A DNA stretch of 12,580 bases. It comes from JBOGDS01 sp050743075. GTDB taxonomy: Bacteria; Actinomycetota; Actinomycetes; Jiangellales; Jiangellaceae. The stretch lies in assembly GCA_050743075.1 (NCBI GenBank), contig JBOGDS010000092.1:1-12580 (forward strand), given 5' to 3'. The stretch's first letter is position 1. Each line of letters opens with the position of its first letter. The translations under genes and the position numbers were made by a program. Positions 1 through 6,531 of this stretch are shown one piece after another. The notes under the pieces were generated by a model that was not told the DNA's origin, made no database searches, and saw nothing but the letters and a program-made list of their open reading frames with translations.

Positions 1-272
1 GTCCATGGACGCTCGTCGGCGCGCACGACCAGGGCCGCGGGGGCGGCCTTCTTCGCCGGGGCCTTCTTCGCCGGGGCCTTCTTCGCCGGGGCCTTCTTCG
101 CCGGGGCCTTCTTCGCCGGGGCCTTCTTCGCCGGGGCCTTCTTCGCCGCGGCCTTCTTCGCCGCGGCCTTCTTCGCCGCGGCCTTCTTCGCCGCGGCCTT
201 CTTGGCGGCGGAGGCTGCCTCGGACGCGGCGCGGCGAACACGTCCGGTGGTGCCCTTGCCGCTCTCGGCCAT
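1..272 (-). CDS. TraR/DksA-type zinc-finger protein, N-terminal part (runs off the left edge)
   Basis: The frame opens at ATG 272 and runs off the left edge, giving 90 residues. It begins MAESGKGTTGRVRRAASEAA, continues with a long Lys/Ala/Pro tail of repeated KKAAA and KKAPA units, then reads LVVRADERPW just before the edge. Actinobacterial TraR/DksA-family proteins encoded next to ileS have this build: a basic histone-H1-like tail, a short V-R-x-D-E-x-P-W motif, then a coiled coil and a four-cysteine zinc finger. The finger would lie outside the window, so the family call rests on the tail, the PW motif and the location. Such proteins are thought to bind RNA polymerase or DNA; the exact role here is unknown. 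A start nearer the core is possible but unlikely, since a good promoter lies about 40 bp upstream of ATG 272. An HU-like protein with a basic tail is the main alternative, but in HU the tail is C-terminal. Confidence 0.7.
   Translation of the reverse strand, partial: MAESGKGTTGRVRRAASEAASAAKKAAAKKAAAKKAAAKKAAAKKAPAKKAPAKKAPAKKAPAKKAPAKKAPAKKAAPAALVVRADERPW
46..195 (-). repeat. Ten tandem 15-bp repeats coding a Lys-rich tail
   Basis: Ten head-to-tail 15-bp units lie here. Six identical units (46-135) read gccttcttcgccggg on the plus strand and four (136-195) read gccttcttcgccgcg; a diverged copy follows at 196-210. On the minus strand each unit codes Pro-Ala-Lys-Lys-Ala or Ala-Ala-Lys-Lys-Ala. 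Because 15 is a multiple of 3, gain or loss of units keeps the frame. The near-identity at DNA level, including third positions, points to recent slippage-driven expansion. Confidence 0.95.
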
Positions 273-311
273 GACGCAGCCCCCTAAATCGGTGATCGTT
301 AAGGTCCCGTG

Positions 312-340
312 AGGATAGGTCCCATCGAGCTAGGCTTCAA
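312..340 (-). promoter_or_regulatory. Sigma-70-type promoter for the TraR/DksA-type gene
   Basis: Read on the minus strand, a -35 element TTGAAG (340-335) is followed by a spacer of exactly 17 bp and a -10 element TATCCT (317-312). Transcription would start near 305, about 33 bases before ATG 272. Both hexamers and the spacing fit the housekeeping sigma consensus well. It lies between the DUF167 relic and the gene it would serve. Confidence 0.6.
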
Positions 341-395
341 TTCTCCCCGCCGAGCGCAGCCGCATCACTTCGGCATCGATGTCGCCCCCGGCCCG

Positions 396-554
396 TCACC
401 TCGGCGTCGGCGAGCGTGCGCGGCGCTGCCTCCGTCGCCCGCCCGTCCGTGGCACGGGCTGCACGGCGACGACCAGGGCATCCGCACGCTCACCACCAAC
501 CCGGGTCCGGGCCGCACCGGGCTTGACCCTCATCGTCACACGTGTCGGCTGCAT
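396..554 (-). pseudogene. DUF167 (YggU-like) gene relic, frameshifted and truncated
   Basis: From ATG 554 (or GTG 539) the minus strand reads VTMRVKPGAARTRVGG then ADALVVAVQ, the typical N-terminal strand of DUF167 proteins. A frameshift near 456-458, in a GGG run, moves the rest to another frame, RATDGRATEAAPRTLADAEV, which matches the family's next segment (usually A-V-D-G-x-A-N/T-E-A-L). After about 55 residues the similarity stops and no family C-terminus (normally 75-100 residues in all) is found before the downstream promoter. I read it as a dead remnant. I recall DUF167 genes between ileS and the TraR/DksA-type gene in related actinomycetes, so this would be a loss in place rather than an arrival. 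The family has no firmly known function. Confidence 0.6.
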
Positions 555-588
555 CGAAACCCAGTCTCGGCCACGACCCACCCGGCCG

Positions 589-594
589 TACACT
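589..594 (+). promoter_or_regulatory. Possible -10 element for the ileS leader
   Basis: TACACT fits the TAnnnT pattern of an actinobacterial -10 box. It lies about 75 bp before the first T-box helix, so the transcript would contain the whole riboswitch. No convincing -35 lies 16-19 bp upstream, so this is weak. Confidence 0.25.
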
Positions 595-669
595 TGCCCT
601 GCGAAAGGCGTCGATGGGGACGAGTAGTCCGGCAGACGGCCACCAGCGACCCGGGGACGGTGCGAGCCC

Positions 670-860
670 GGGGGTGCGAGCTGTGACGAAGATCACCCCT
701 GAGCTGCCGGAGGAAAGGGCGCCACCGTACGCCCGAGTAGAACCGGCCGTACTGAACAGAGCGGGCTGCCGGCAGGCGGCCAAGGAGGGTGGTACCGCGG
801 GGCCGCCGGTCGAGAGACCGGAGTCCTCGTCCCTCTGTCGACGACCAGACGCGACGGAGG
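670..860 (+). ncRNA. Translational T-box riboswitch of ileS (short Stem I)
   Basis: The T-box core (agggtggtaccgcgg, 786-800) is exact, including the TGGTACC bulge that binds the NCCA end of uncharged tRNA. Its partner cgtccct lies at 828-834, so the antisequestrator pairs 786-789 with 831-834 and 797-799 with 828-830, enclosing a GAGA-loop hairpin (806-811/816-821). Upstream, Stem II pairs 706-710 with 743-747 and 717-721 with 730-734, with a GAGTAGAA S-turn at 735-742. Its loop GTAC (727-730) can pair with GTAC at 749-752, as in the Stem IIA/B pseudoknot. The specifier is ATC (Ile) at 692-694 followed by A, in a short stem that may close by 670-674/696-700. Stem I is far shorter than the classical form, as known for actinobacterial ileS T-boxes. 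No terminator U-tract follows, and the ileS ribosome binding site is held in the alternative hairpin. Binding of uncharged tRNA-Ile should therefore switch translation on. Confidence 0.92.
832..860 (+). promoter_or_regulatory. Sequestrator hairpin hiding the ileS Shine-Dalgarno
   Basis: Bases 832-840 can pair with 852-860 in nine consecutive pairs (one G-U), with an 11-base loop. The right arm contains the only good ribosome binding site of ileS, GGAGG at 856-860, 12 bases before ATG 873. The left arm shares 832-834 with the antisequestrator helix, so the two structures exclude each other. This is the off state of a translational T-box. Confidence 0.8.
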
Positions 861-872
861 TCCCGCGAGGCG

Positions 873-3800
873 ATGGACAGGCCCCAGTATCGAACCGTGC
901 CCCCCCAGGTCGATCTGCCCGCCATGGAGCGCGAGATCCTCGCATTCTGGCGCGAGCAGGACACATTCGCCCGGACGCTGAAGCTCAGCGCGGGAAGGCC
1001 ACAGTGGACCTTCTACGAAGGCCCGCCCACGGCCAATGGCACGCCCGGCACACATCACATCGAGGCCCGCGTCTTCAAGGACGTCTTTCCGCGCTACCGG
1101 ACCATGAAGGGCTATCACGTTCCACGCAAAGCCGGCTGGGACTGCCACGGCCTGCCGGTCGAGATTGCCGTCGAGAAGGAACTCGGCTTCACCGGTAAGG
1201 GCGACATCGAGGCCTACGGCGTCGCCGAGTTCAACGTACGGTGTCGCGAGTCCGTCGAGCGCCATGTCGACGAGTTCACGGCGATGACCGAACGGATGGG
1301 CTACTGGGTCGACATGTCCCAGGCGTACCGCACGATGGATCCACAGTACGTGCAGAGCGTCTGGTGGTCGCTCCGGCAGATCTTCGACACAGGGCTGCTG
1401 GTCGAAGATCACCGGGTGGCGCCGTACTGTCCGCGGTGCGGCACCAGCCTCTCCGACCACGAGCTTGCCCAGGGCTACGAGACCGTCGTCGACCCCTCGG
1501 TCTTCGTCCGCCTGCCGCTGAGCTCCGGGCCGCTCGACGGGCATGCGTCACTCCTGGTGTGGACGACGACGCCGTGGACGCTCGTGTCCAACACGGCCGT
1601 CGCCGTACATCCAGGCGTCAGCTACGTGGCGGCGAGCGACGGTGCCGAGACCCTGGTCGTGGCCGAGCCCCTGCTCGAGTCCGCGCTGGGCGAGGGCTGG
1701 CAGGTCGTGCAGCGGTTCGCCGGTGTCGATATGGAGCGGTGGACCTATGCTCGCCCGCTCGACCTCGTCGACATCCCGGACGCCCATTACGTCGTCCTCG
1801 ACGGCTACGTCAGCACCGACGACGGCACCGGCCTGGTACACCAGGCACCGGCCTTCGGCGCCGACGACCTGCGGGTCGGGCGGAAGTACGGCCTGCCCGT
1901 CGTCAACCCGGTCCGACCGGACGGACGGTTCGCCGACGAGGTGCCCCTGGTCGGCGGCCAGTTCTTCAAGCACGCCGACGCGGCGCTGGTGAAGGAGCTC
2001 GACGCACACGGCTTGCTGTTCCGGCATACCGGCCTCGAGCACGCGTACCCGCACTGCTGGCGTTGCCACACGCCGCTGCTCTACTACGCGCAGCCGTCCT
2101 GGTACATCCGCACGACCGCGGTCAAGGACGCTTTGCTACGCGAGAACGAGCGCACCACGTGGTACCCGGCCACGATCAAGTGGGGACGATACGGCGAGTG
2201 GCTGCGCAACAATGTCGACTGGGCGCTTTCCCGCAGCCGTTACTGGGGTACCCCGCTGCCCGTCTGGCGCTGCGACGTCGACATTTCGCATCTGGTCTGC
2301 GTGGGTTCGCTCGCCGAACTGTCGGAGCACGCGGGCGCCGACCTGTCCGAGCTCGACCCGCACCGACCGTACGTCGACGACGTGACATTCAGGTGCCCGC
2401 ACGGCGACGGAACGATGCGGCGCGAGCCGTTCGTCATCGACGCCTGGTACGACTCCGGCTCGATGCCCTTCGCCCAGTGGGGCTACCCGTTGGCATCCGG
2501 CAGTGCCGAGGCGTTCGAGCCGGCCTATCCGGCCCAGTACATCTGCGAGGCGCTGGACCAGACCAGGGGCTGGTTCTACACGCTGATGGCGGTCGGCACT
2601 CTGGTGTTCGACCGGTCGTCGTACGAGAACGTGCTCTGCCTCGGGCTGATCCTCGCCGACGACGGTCGCCGAATGAGCAAGCACCTGGGCAACATCCTCG
2701 AGCCGATCCCCCTGATGGACGAGCACGGCGCCGACGGTGTCCGGTGGTTCATGCTGGCGAGCGGATCGCCCTGGCTGCCGCGCCGGGTCGGCCGGGAAGC
2801 GATCCAGGAGGGCGTCCGCAAGGTCCTGCTGACCTACTGGAACACCGCGTCGTTCCTGTCGCTGTACGGTCGGACGAACGACTGGACGCCGGCCCGCGGA
2901 GCGCCACCCGTCTCCGACCGGCCGGTGCTCGACCGGTGGGCGCTGTCGGAGCTGAACCGGCTGAGTCGCGAGGTCGACGACGCGTTCGAGTCGTTCGACA
3001 CGAACCGGGCCGGTGCCCTGCTCTCGGCCTTCGTCGACGACCTGTCCAACTGGTACGTGCGGCGTACACGGCGACGGTTCTGGGACGGGGACCCGGCGGC
3101 TCTCGCGACGCTGCACGAGTGCGTGGAGGTGCTCACCCGGCTGCTGGCCCCGATGGTCCCGTTCGTCACGGAGCGGGTCTGGCAGGACCTCGTGCGGCCG
3201 GTGACTCCGGTCGCTCCGGAGTCCGTGCACATGGCCACCTGGCCGTCGTTCGACGAGTCTGCGGTCGACGACGAGCTCGCCGCTCAGGTCGCGCTGACCC
3301 GTCGCGTGGTCGAGCTCGGCCGGGCGGCCCGGGCGGAGTCCAGGGTGCGCACGCGGCAACCACTTTCACGCGCCCTGGTCGGCGCCCGCGGCTGGGATGC
3401 GCTGCCCGCCGAGCTGCGCGCCGAGGTCGCCGACGAGCTCAACGTCGCCGAGGTCGCCGCATTGGGCAAAGCCGGCGGCAATCTGGTCGACGTCAGCGCC
3501 AAGGCGAACTTCCGCTCGCTCGGCCGGCGGTTCGGCAAGGACACCCCCGGGGTCGCCGCCGCGATCGCGGCGGCCGACGCCCACGCCCTGGCCGTCGGCC
3601 TCAAGGCAGACGGCAGGGCGACCGTCGCGGTCGACGGCCTCGGCGAGGTGGGTGTCGGGCCTGACGACGTGATCGTGACCGAGGCCCCGCGCGAAGGCTG
3701 GGCGGTCGCCCGGGAGGGCGAGACGGTCGCGCTGGACCTGACGCTGACTGAGGCCCTGGTCCGCGCCGGGCTGGCCCGCGAGGTCGTCCGGCTCGTCCAG

Positions 3801-4043
3801 GAGGCCCGCAAGTCCAGCGGCTACGACGTCTCCGACCGGATCGAACTGGCCTGGGAGGCTGACGACACACTGGCCGCGGCGTTGCGCGAGCATCGCCAGT
3901 CCGTGGCCGACGAGGTTCTGGCGACCGCAGTTCACGAGGGTCTCGACGCCCTGCCCGACGAGCCCGACCACCCCGACCGGGAACTCGGCCTGGTCCTCCG
4001 ACTCCGCCGGTCCGGCGGCGTCATCCCGCGTGATCGCAGGTAA
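873..4043 (+). CDS. ileS: Isoleucyl-tRNA synthetase, type 2 (IleRS2)
   Basis: The 1056-residue class I synthetase charges tRNA-Ile with isoleucine in the cytoplasm. ATG 873 is chosen because MDRPQYRTVPPQVDLPAME aligns with the start of actinobacterial IleRS and follows GGAGG; the frame is open upstream only because it crosses the T-box. Visible landmarks are the first signature motif GTHH (59-62), Cys pairs C186/C189 and C395/C398, the CP1 editing domain with VWTTTPWT (229-236) and GTGLVHQAPAFGADD (318-332), and the KMSKS-type loop RMSKH (600-604). An anticodon-binding helical domain follows from about residue 689, then a C-terminal extension (DUF5915-like in this family). The length and absence of a C-terminal zinc knuckle fit the eukaryote-like type 2. 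The GxHH order replaces the usual HxGH (see findings). It stands alone, is convergent with divIVA, and is controlled by the T-box. Confidence 0.97.
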   Translation: MDRPQYRTVPPQVDLPAMEREILAFWREQDTFARTLKLSAGRPQWTFYEGPPTANGTPGTHHIEARVFKDVFPRYRTMKGYHVPRKAGWDCHGLPVEIAVEKELGFTGKGDIEAYGVAEFNVRCRESVERHVDEFTAMTERMGYWVDMSQAYRTMDPQYVQSVWWSLRQIFDTGLLVEDHRVAPYCPRCGTSLSDHELAQGYETVVDPSVFVRLPLSSGPLDGHASLLVWTTTPWTLVSNTAVAVHPGVSYVAASDGAETLVVAEPLLESALGEGWQVVQRFAGVDMERWTYARPLDLVDIPDAHYVVLDGYVSTDDGTGLVHQAPAFGADDLRVGRKYGLPVVNPVRPDGRFADEVPLVGGQFFKHADAALVKELDAHGLLFRHTGLEHAYPHCWRCHTPLLYYAQPSWYIRTTAVKDALLRENERTTWYPATIKWGRYGEWLRNNVDWALSRSRYWGTPLPVWRCDVDISHLVCVGSLAELSEHAGADLSELDPHRPYVDDVTFRCPHGDGTMRREPFVIDAWYDSGSMPFAQWGYPLASGSAEAFEPAYPAQYICEALDQTRGWFYTLMAVGTLVFDRSSYENVLCLGLILADDGRRMSKHLGNILEPIPLMDEHGADGVRWFMLASGSPWLPRRVGREAIQEGVRKVLLTYWNTASFLSLYGRTNDWTPARGAPPVSDRPVLDRWALSELNRLSREVDDAFESFDTNRAGALLSAFVDDLSNWYVRRTRRRFWDGDPAALATLHECVEVLTRLLAPMVPFVTERVWQDLVRPVTPVAPESVHMATWPSFDESAVDDELAAQVALTRRVVELGRAARAESRVRTRQPLSRALVGARGWDALPAELRAEVADELNVAEVAALGKAGGNLVDVSAKANFRSLGRRFGKDTPGVAAAIAAADAHALAVGLKADGRATVAVDGLGEVGVGPDDVIVTEAPREGWAVAREGETVALDLTLTEALVRAGLAREVVRLVQEARKSSGYDVSDRIELAWEADDTLAAALREHRQSVADEVLATAVHEGLDALPDEPDHPDRELGLVLRLRRSGGVIPRDRR

Positions 4044-4084
4044 CCCGGAGGTTGTGAAGGTCGCGCCCGAACAGCTGCGGGGTT

Positions 4085-4220
4085 TCACCGGTGCTCGGCA
4101 TCCCACGCCTCGGCGAAGATCACATACTCGGCGGCCACCAGTCGCAGCCGTCCGTTCTTGGTCGGCTCGTAGACCAGCCTCCGGCCGTGCCGGCTCGAGC
4201 ACCGTGTCCTCGACGTTCAA
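4085..4220 (-). pseudogene. Relic of an actinobacterial hypothetical gene
   Basis: On the minus strand the frame reads RRLVYEPTKNGRLRLVAAEYVIFAEAWDAEHR and then hits TGA at 4087-4085. This resembles a segment from the middle of a family of conserved actinobacterial hypothetical proteins (roughly L-V-Y-E-P-x-x-N-G-x-L-R-L-V-A-V-E-Y-x-V-F-x-x-A-W), recalled from memory. The upstream part is in a different frame (NVEDTVLEPARPE) and the later conserved part is missing, so it is a broken fragment. No start or ribosome binding site serves it. Its 5' end touches the LuxR relic on the other strand. Confidence 0.45.
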
Positions 4221-4352
4221 TCGCGAGATCGCGGCTGAGCTGCACATCACCGCGAAGACCGCGGCGACCCACGTCGAGCACATCCTGACCAAGCTCGGGC
4301 CGGGCGCCGATCCGAGATCGCGGCCTGGGTGGGCGGTGTCCGTTCCGGGTGA
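4216..4352 (+). pseudogene. Relic of a LuxR-type DNA-binding domain
   Basis: The plus strand reads FNREIAAELHITAKTAATHVEHILTKLG, a good match to the LuxR/GerE helix-turn-helix (N-R-E-I-A-x-x-L-x-I-S-x-K-T-V-x-x-H-V-x-x-I-L-x-K-L). After a frameshift near 4304 it continues RRSEIAAWVGGVRSG and stops at TGA 4350-4352, as expected for a LuxR C-terminus. Nothing upstream looks like the rest of a LuxR regulator; even the preceding L-T-x-R-E part is absent. It is the last ~45 residues of a lost regulator. Confidence 0.65.
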
Positions 4353-4406
4353 ACCCGCAACGAGTTCAGCAACCTCGGTCGGGTCGGCGATCAGCGCGAC
4401 CTCGGC

Positions 4407-5171
4407 TCAGCGCTGGTCGTCCTCGAGCAAGCTGGCGACCGAGCGCAACGAACCGGCCGTCGTGGCTGCGCCGGTGGCGGCCATGTTGCCCGCCTGCTGC
4501 GCCTCGTTGACCGCCGGCGAGCCGTCCGACACGCCCGAGGTCTCGAGCTTGCGCAGTTCGCTCTCCAGGTAGGCCTTCAAGCGGCTGCGGTACTCACGCT
4601 CGAATGCCTTGAGGTTCTCGACCTGGTTGTCGAGCTGCTCGCGTTCCGCCTCGAGCTTGCCTACGGCCTGCTGGTGACGCTGCTGCGCCTCGCGGTCGAG
4701 GGCGTCGGCCCGCGTGCGGGCGTCATGCTCGATCTTGGAGACCTTGGCGGAGCTCTCGGCGTCGATCTTCTCGGCGCGGCTGCGGGCCTCTGCCAGCAGT
4801 TGGTCGGCCTCGAGCTTGGAGTCGGCGACCAGCTCGTCGGCGGTCTTCTGCGCCAGAGCCAGGACCTTCGCGGCGGCCTCGGTCGGCGGCTGTCCGATGG
4901 TGGCCGGAGCCGCCACGGGAGCCGCCGGCGGCGGCTTCGGGCTCTCCACCTGGCGAGCGGGCCCGCCGAGCGTCTCGGCAGCGGACACCAGCCCGCCGCC
5001 TCGCGTCACGGCTGCCAGCTTGTCGCGTAGCTCCTCGTTCTCGCGGTGCATGCGGGAGAGCTCGGACTCGATCTCATCCAGGAACTCGTCGACCTCCTGC
5101 ATGTCGTAACCCTCGCGGAGGCGGACCGTCGTGAACTCTTTGTTCTGGACGTCCTCGGGCGTCAGCGGCAT
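4407..5171 (-). CDS. divIVA: DivIVA/Wag31 polar growth scaffold
   Basis: The 254-residue protein starts at ATG 5171, with GAGGTGA a few bases upstream. Residues 1-55 are the DivIVA membrane-curvature domain (MPLTPEDVQNKEFTTVRLREGYDMQEVDEFLDEIE...). A Pro/Ala-rich linker (about 76-98) follows, then a long coiled coil (about 100-212) with AEARSRAEKIDAESSAKVSK-type heptads, and a short tail ending SLLEDDQR. In actinomycetes this protein assembles at cell poles and hyphal tips and directs polar cell-wall synthesis; it is usually essential. It lies 46 bp after yggT on the same strand, as in most actinobacterial dcw clusters. It converges on ileS across a gap of relics. A weak promoter inside the end of yggT is possible (TACGGT, 5212-5207), but I would not rely on it. 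Confidence 0.96.
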   Translation of the reverse strand: MPLTPEDVQNKEFTTVRLREGYDMQEVDEFLDEIESELSRMHRENEELRDKLAAVTRGGGLVSAAETLGGPARQVESPKPPPAAPVAAPATIGQPPTEAAAKVLALAQKTADELVADSKLEADQLLAEARSRAEKIDAESSAKVSKIEHDARTRADALDREAQQRHQQAVGKLEAEREQLDNQVENLKAFEREYRSRLKAYLESELRKLETSGVSDGSPAVNEAQQAGNMAATGAATTAGSLRSVASLLEDDQR

Positions 5172-5217
5172 AGCGTCACCTCGGGGTAGTGCGCGGACAA
5201 GACGTCACCGTACCTCG

Positions 5218-5508
5218 TCACCGGAACCGCCCCACAACCGATAGTGCGATCTGGACGGCGATGATGAGGATGATGAAGGCGAGGTCGAGCGCAATCGACC
5301 CCAGTCGAAGGGGTGGGACGAACCGCCGGATGAAGACCAGCGGCGGGTCGGTCACGGTGTAGACGGCTTCCAGGCCCACCAGGACGGCGCCACGCGGCTC
5401 CCACTGCCTGGCGAACACCTGGATCCAGTCGGCCACGAGACGCGCCAGCATGGCGATGAAGAATAGCCACAGCGCGACGTAGACGACCTGGGCAACGACC
5501 GGAACCAC
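5218..5508 (-). CDS. yggT: YggT-family membrane protein
   Basis: GTG 5508 gives 96 residues starting MVPVVAQVVYVALWLFFIAML. This matches the length and start of actinobacterial YggT proteins; the longer reading from 5643 adds a tail without membrane character. Two membrane segments lie at about 3-24 and 72-92. Between them is the family motif VYTVTDPPLVFIRRFVPPLRLG (50-70), with Asp54-Pro-Pro and the RxxxPPxR-like element. YggT proteins sit beside sepF and divIVA in Gram-positive bacteria and are linked to division or membrane-protein placement, but the exact job is unsettled. The ribosome binding site is weak (AGG about 10 bases before GTG). A TAGGTT box at the same place could instead serve as the -10 of a nearly leaderless transcript. 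Here yggT is cut off from sepF by zur and must have its own promoter or read-through from upstream. Confidence 0.9.
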   Translation of the reverse strand: MVPVVAQVVYVALWLFFIAMLARLVADWIQVFARQWEPRGAVLVGLEAVYTVTDPPLVFIRRFVPPLRLGSIALDLAFIILIIAVQIALSVVGRFR

Positions 5509-5567
5509 GGGAGATGAACCTACCCGACGGCCCGCCGGCGACGCCCCAGACCCTGTCGGCCTCTCGG

Positions 5568-5573
5568 TAAGCT
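5568..5573 (+). promoter_or_regulatory. Possible -10 element for zur
   Basis: TAAGCT in the 103-bp divergent gap between yggT and zur fits TAnnnT and lies 39 bp before the zur start. There is no good -35. I see no Zur-box-like palindrome (TGAAAAT-type) in the gap, so autoregulation is not evident. Confidence 0.25.
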
Positions 5574-5611
5574 GGGCTGACGTCCGATATCCGGGTCGCA
5601 CCAGAGGGCAG

Positions 5612-6028
5612 ATGAGCCAGCAATCGGTCAAGGAGCCGCGCAAGACGCGCCAGCGCGCCGCGGTGAACGAGGTGCTCGACCAGGTCGACGACTTCGTCAG
5701 CGCCCAGGAGTTGCACCAGATGCTGCGCTCGCGCGGCTCGGCGGTCGGGCTCGCGACGGTGTATCGCGCACTGCAGGCGCTCGCCGACGAGGGCCGCGTC
5801 GACGTCCTGCGATCCGACGCCGGTGAGGCCGTCTACCGGCGCTGCGCGCAGGACGACCATCACCACCATCTGGTCTGCCGGTCGTGCGGGGCGGCGGTGG
5901 AGATCTCGCGGCCGGCGATGGAGGCCTGGGCCGACGAGGTCGCCAGGACGCACGGGTACGTCGACGTCACGCATACCGTGGAGATCTTCGGCCGGTGCCC
6001 GCGGTGTGCCGCGGCTAGCTCTGGTTGA
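5612..6028 (+). CDS. zur: Zur, Fur-family zinc uptake regulator
   Basis: The 138-residue protein starts at ATG 5612 after GAGGG (5604-5608). It has an N-terminal winged helix (KTRQRAAVNEVLDQ... ATVYRALQALADEG, about 11-62) and a C-terminal dimer domain. All zinc ligands expected of actinobacterial Zur are visible: structural site C89, C92, C129, C132; regulatory sites C78, H83-H86, E104 and H121, in the order C-x4-H-H-H-H-x2-C-x2-C. The end VTHTVEIFGRCPRCAAA is close to Streptomyces and mycobacterial Zur, so Zur is favoured over Fur, Nur or PerR. With zinc bound it should repress zinc uptake genes and zinc-free ribosomal protein paralogs; none are in the window. It points against its neighbours, and its last 14 bases overlap the end of sepF tail to tail. 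Zur is not a usual member of this cluster. Confidence 0.9.
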   Translation: MSQQSVKEPRKTRQRAAVNEVLDQVDDFVSAQELHQMLRSRGSAVGLATVYRALQALADEGRVDVLRSDAGEAVYRRCAQDDHHHHLVCRSCGAAVEISRPAMEAWADEVARTHGYVDVTHTVEIFGRCPRCAAASSG

Positions 6029-6521
6029 AGAAGCCGCCGCCGGCGATCCGAGCCTTGTCCTCGGCGGTGACCGTCACGTCGGCCGGTGAGAGCAGGAACA
6101 CCTTGGCCGTGATGCGTTCGATGTCACCCCGCAGGCCGAAGATCAGGCCGGCGGCGAAGTCGACCAGTCTCTTGGCGTCGACGTCGTCCATGTCGGACAG
6201 GTTCATGATCACCGGCGTGCCGTCGCGGAAGTGCTCGCCGAGCGTGCGCGCCTCGTTGTACGTACGCGGATGCAGGGTCACGATGCGGGCGGTGTCCATC
6301 CGGCGCCCGGTGGCCACGGCGACGGGCCGGCGGTCGGCCAGGGTGGCCACGGTAGCGGTCCGCTCCCGCTCGCGGGGCCGGATGTCGGCCTCCACAGGTG
6401 CGGGCTCTGCGTACTCGTCGCCGTACTCGTCGTAGGCGTCGTCGGCATACTCGTCGTCGTAGCGGCCCTGGTCCTCCACGAGGCCGAGGTAGACCGCAAC
6501 CTTGCGCATCGCGCCGGCCAT
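6015..6521 (-). CDS. sepF: SepF, membrane anchor of FtsZ
   Basis: The 168-residue protein starts MAGAMRKVAVYLGLVED, the amphipathic membrane-binding helix of actinobacterial SepF. An acidic linker rich in Asp, Glu and Tyr follows (18-47). The SepF core is at about 78-165 (ITLHPRTYNEAR-like, GTPVIMNLSDMDDVDAKRLVDFAAGLIFGLRG, VFLLSPADVTVTAEDK), and the protein ends GGGFFNQS as its homologs do. SepF dimers bind the C-terminal peptide of FtsZ and tether the ring to the membrane; actinomycetes lack FtsA. The linker is short compared with Streptomyces. The ribosome binding site GGAGG (6535-6531) lies 9 bases before ATG 6521, inside a potential hairpin (separate entry). It lies 84 bp after yggS and probably belongs to the ftsZ transcript, though its leader could carry its own control. 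Confidence 0.96.
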   Translation of the reverse strand: MAGAMRKVAVYLGLVEDQGRYDDEYADDAYDEYGDEYAEPAPVEADIRPRERERTATVATLADRRPVAVATGRRMDTARIVTLHPRTYNEARTLGEHFRDGTPVIMNLSDMDDVDAKRLVDFAAGLIFGLRGDIERITAKVFLLSPADVTVTAEDKARIAGGGFFNQS

Positions 6522-6531
6522 GCTCCAAGTC

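Noticed and set aside
46..195. CRISPR-like array
   Set aside because: Units are contiguous 15-bp coding repeats with no spacers and no cas genes.
5..274. Plus-strand SSPGP-repeat protein
   Set aside because: It is the opposite-strand reading of the 15-bp repeats. The minus frame has a promoter, a start and a family-like context.
789..872. Upstream start of ileS giving 28 extra residues
   Set aside because: This stretch is the T-box and sequestrator; family alignment and the ribosome binding site put the start at 873.
1241..3664. 807-codon open frame on the plus strand inside ileS
   Set aside because: It is the +1 shadow of ileS in GC-rich DNA: Arg/Pro/Ala/Gly-rich with no family motif, while the ileS frame is complete and well matched.
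4350..4440. Plus-strand reading NEFSNLGRVGDQRDLGSALVVLEQ that looks a little like a TPR repeat
   Set aside because: It is short, runs into the conserved end of divIVA on the other strand, and has no start or flanking repeats.
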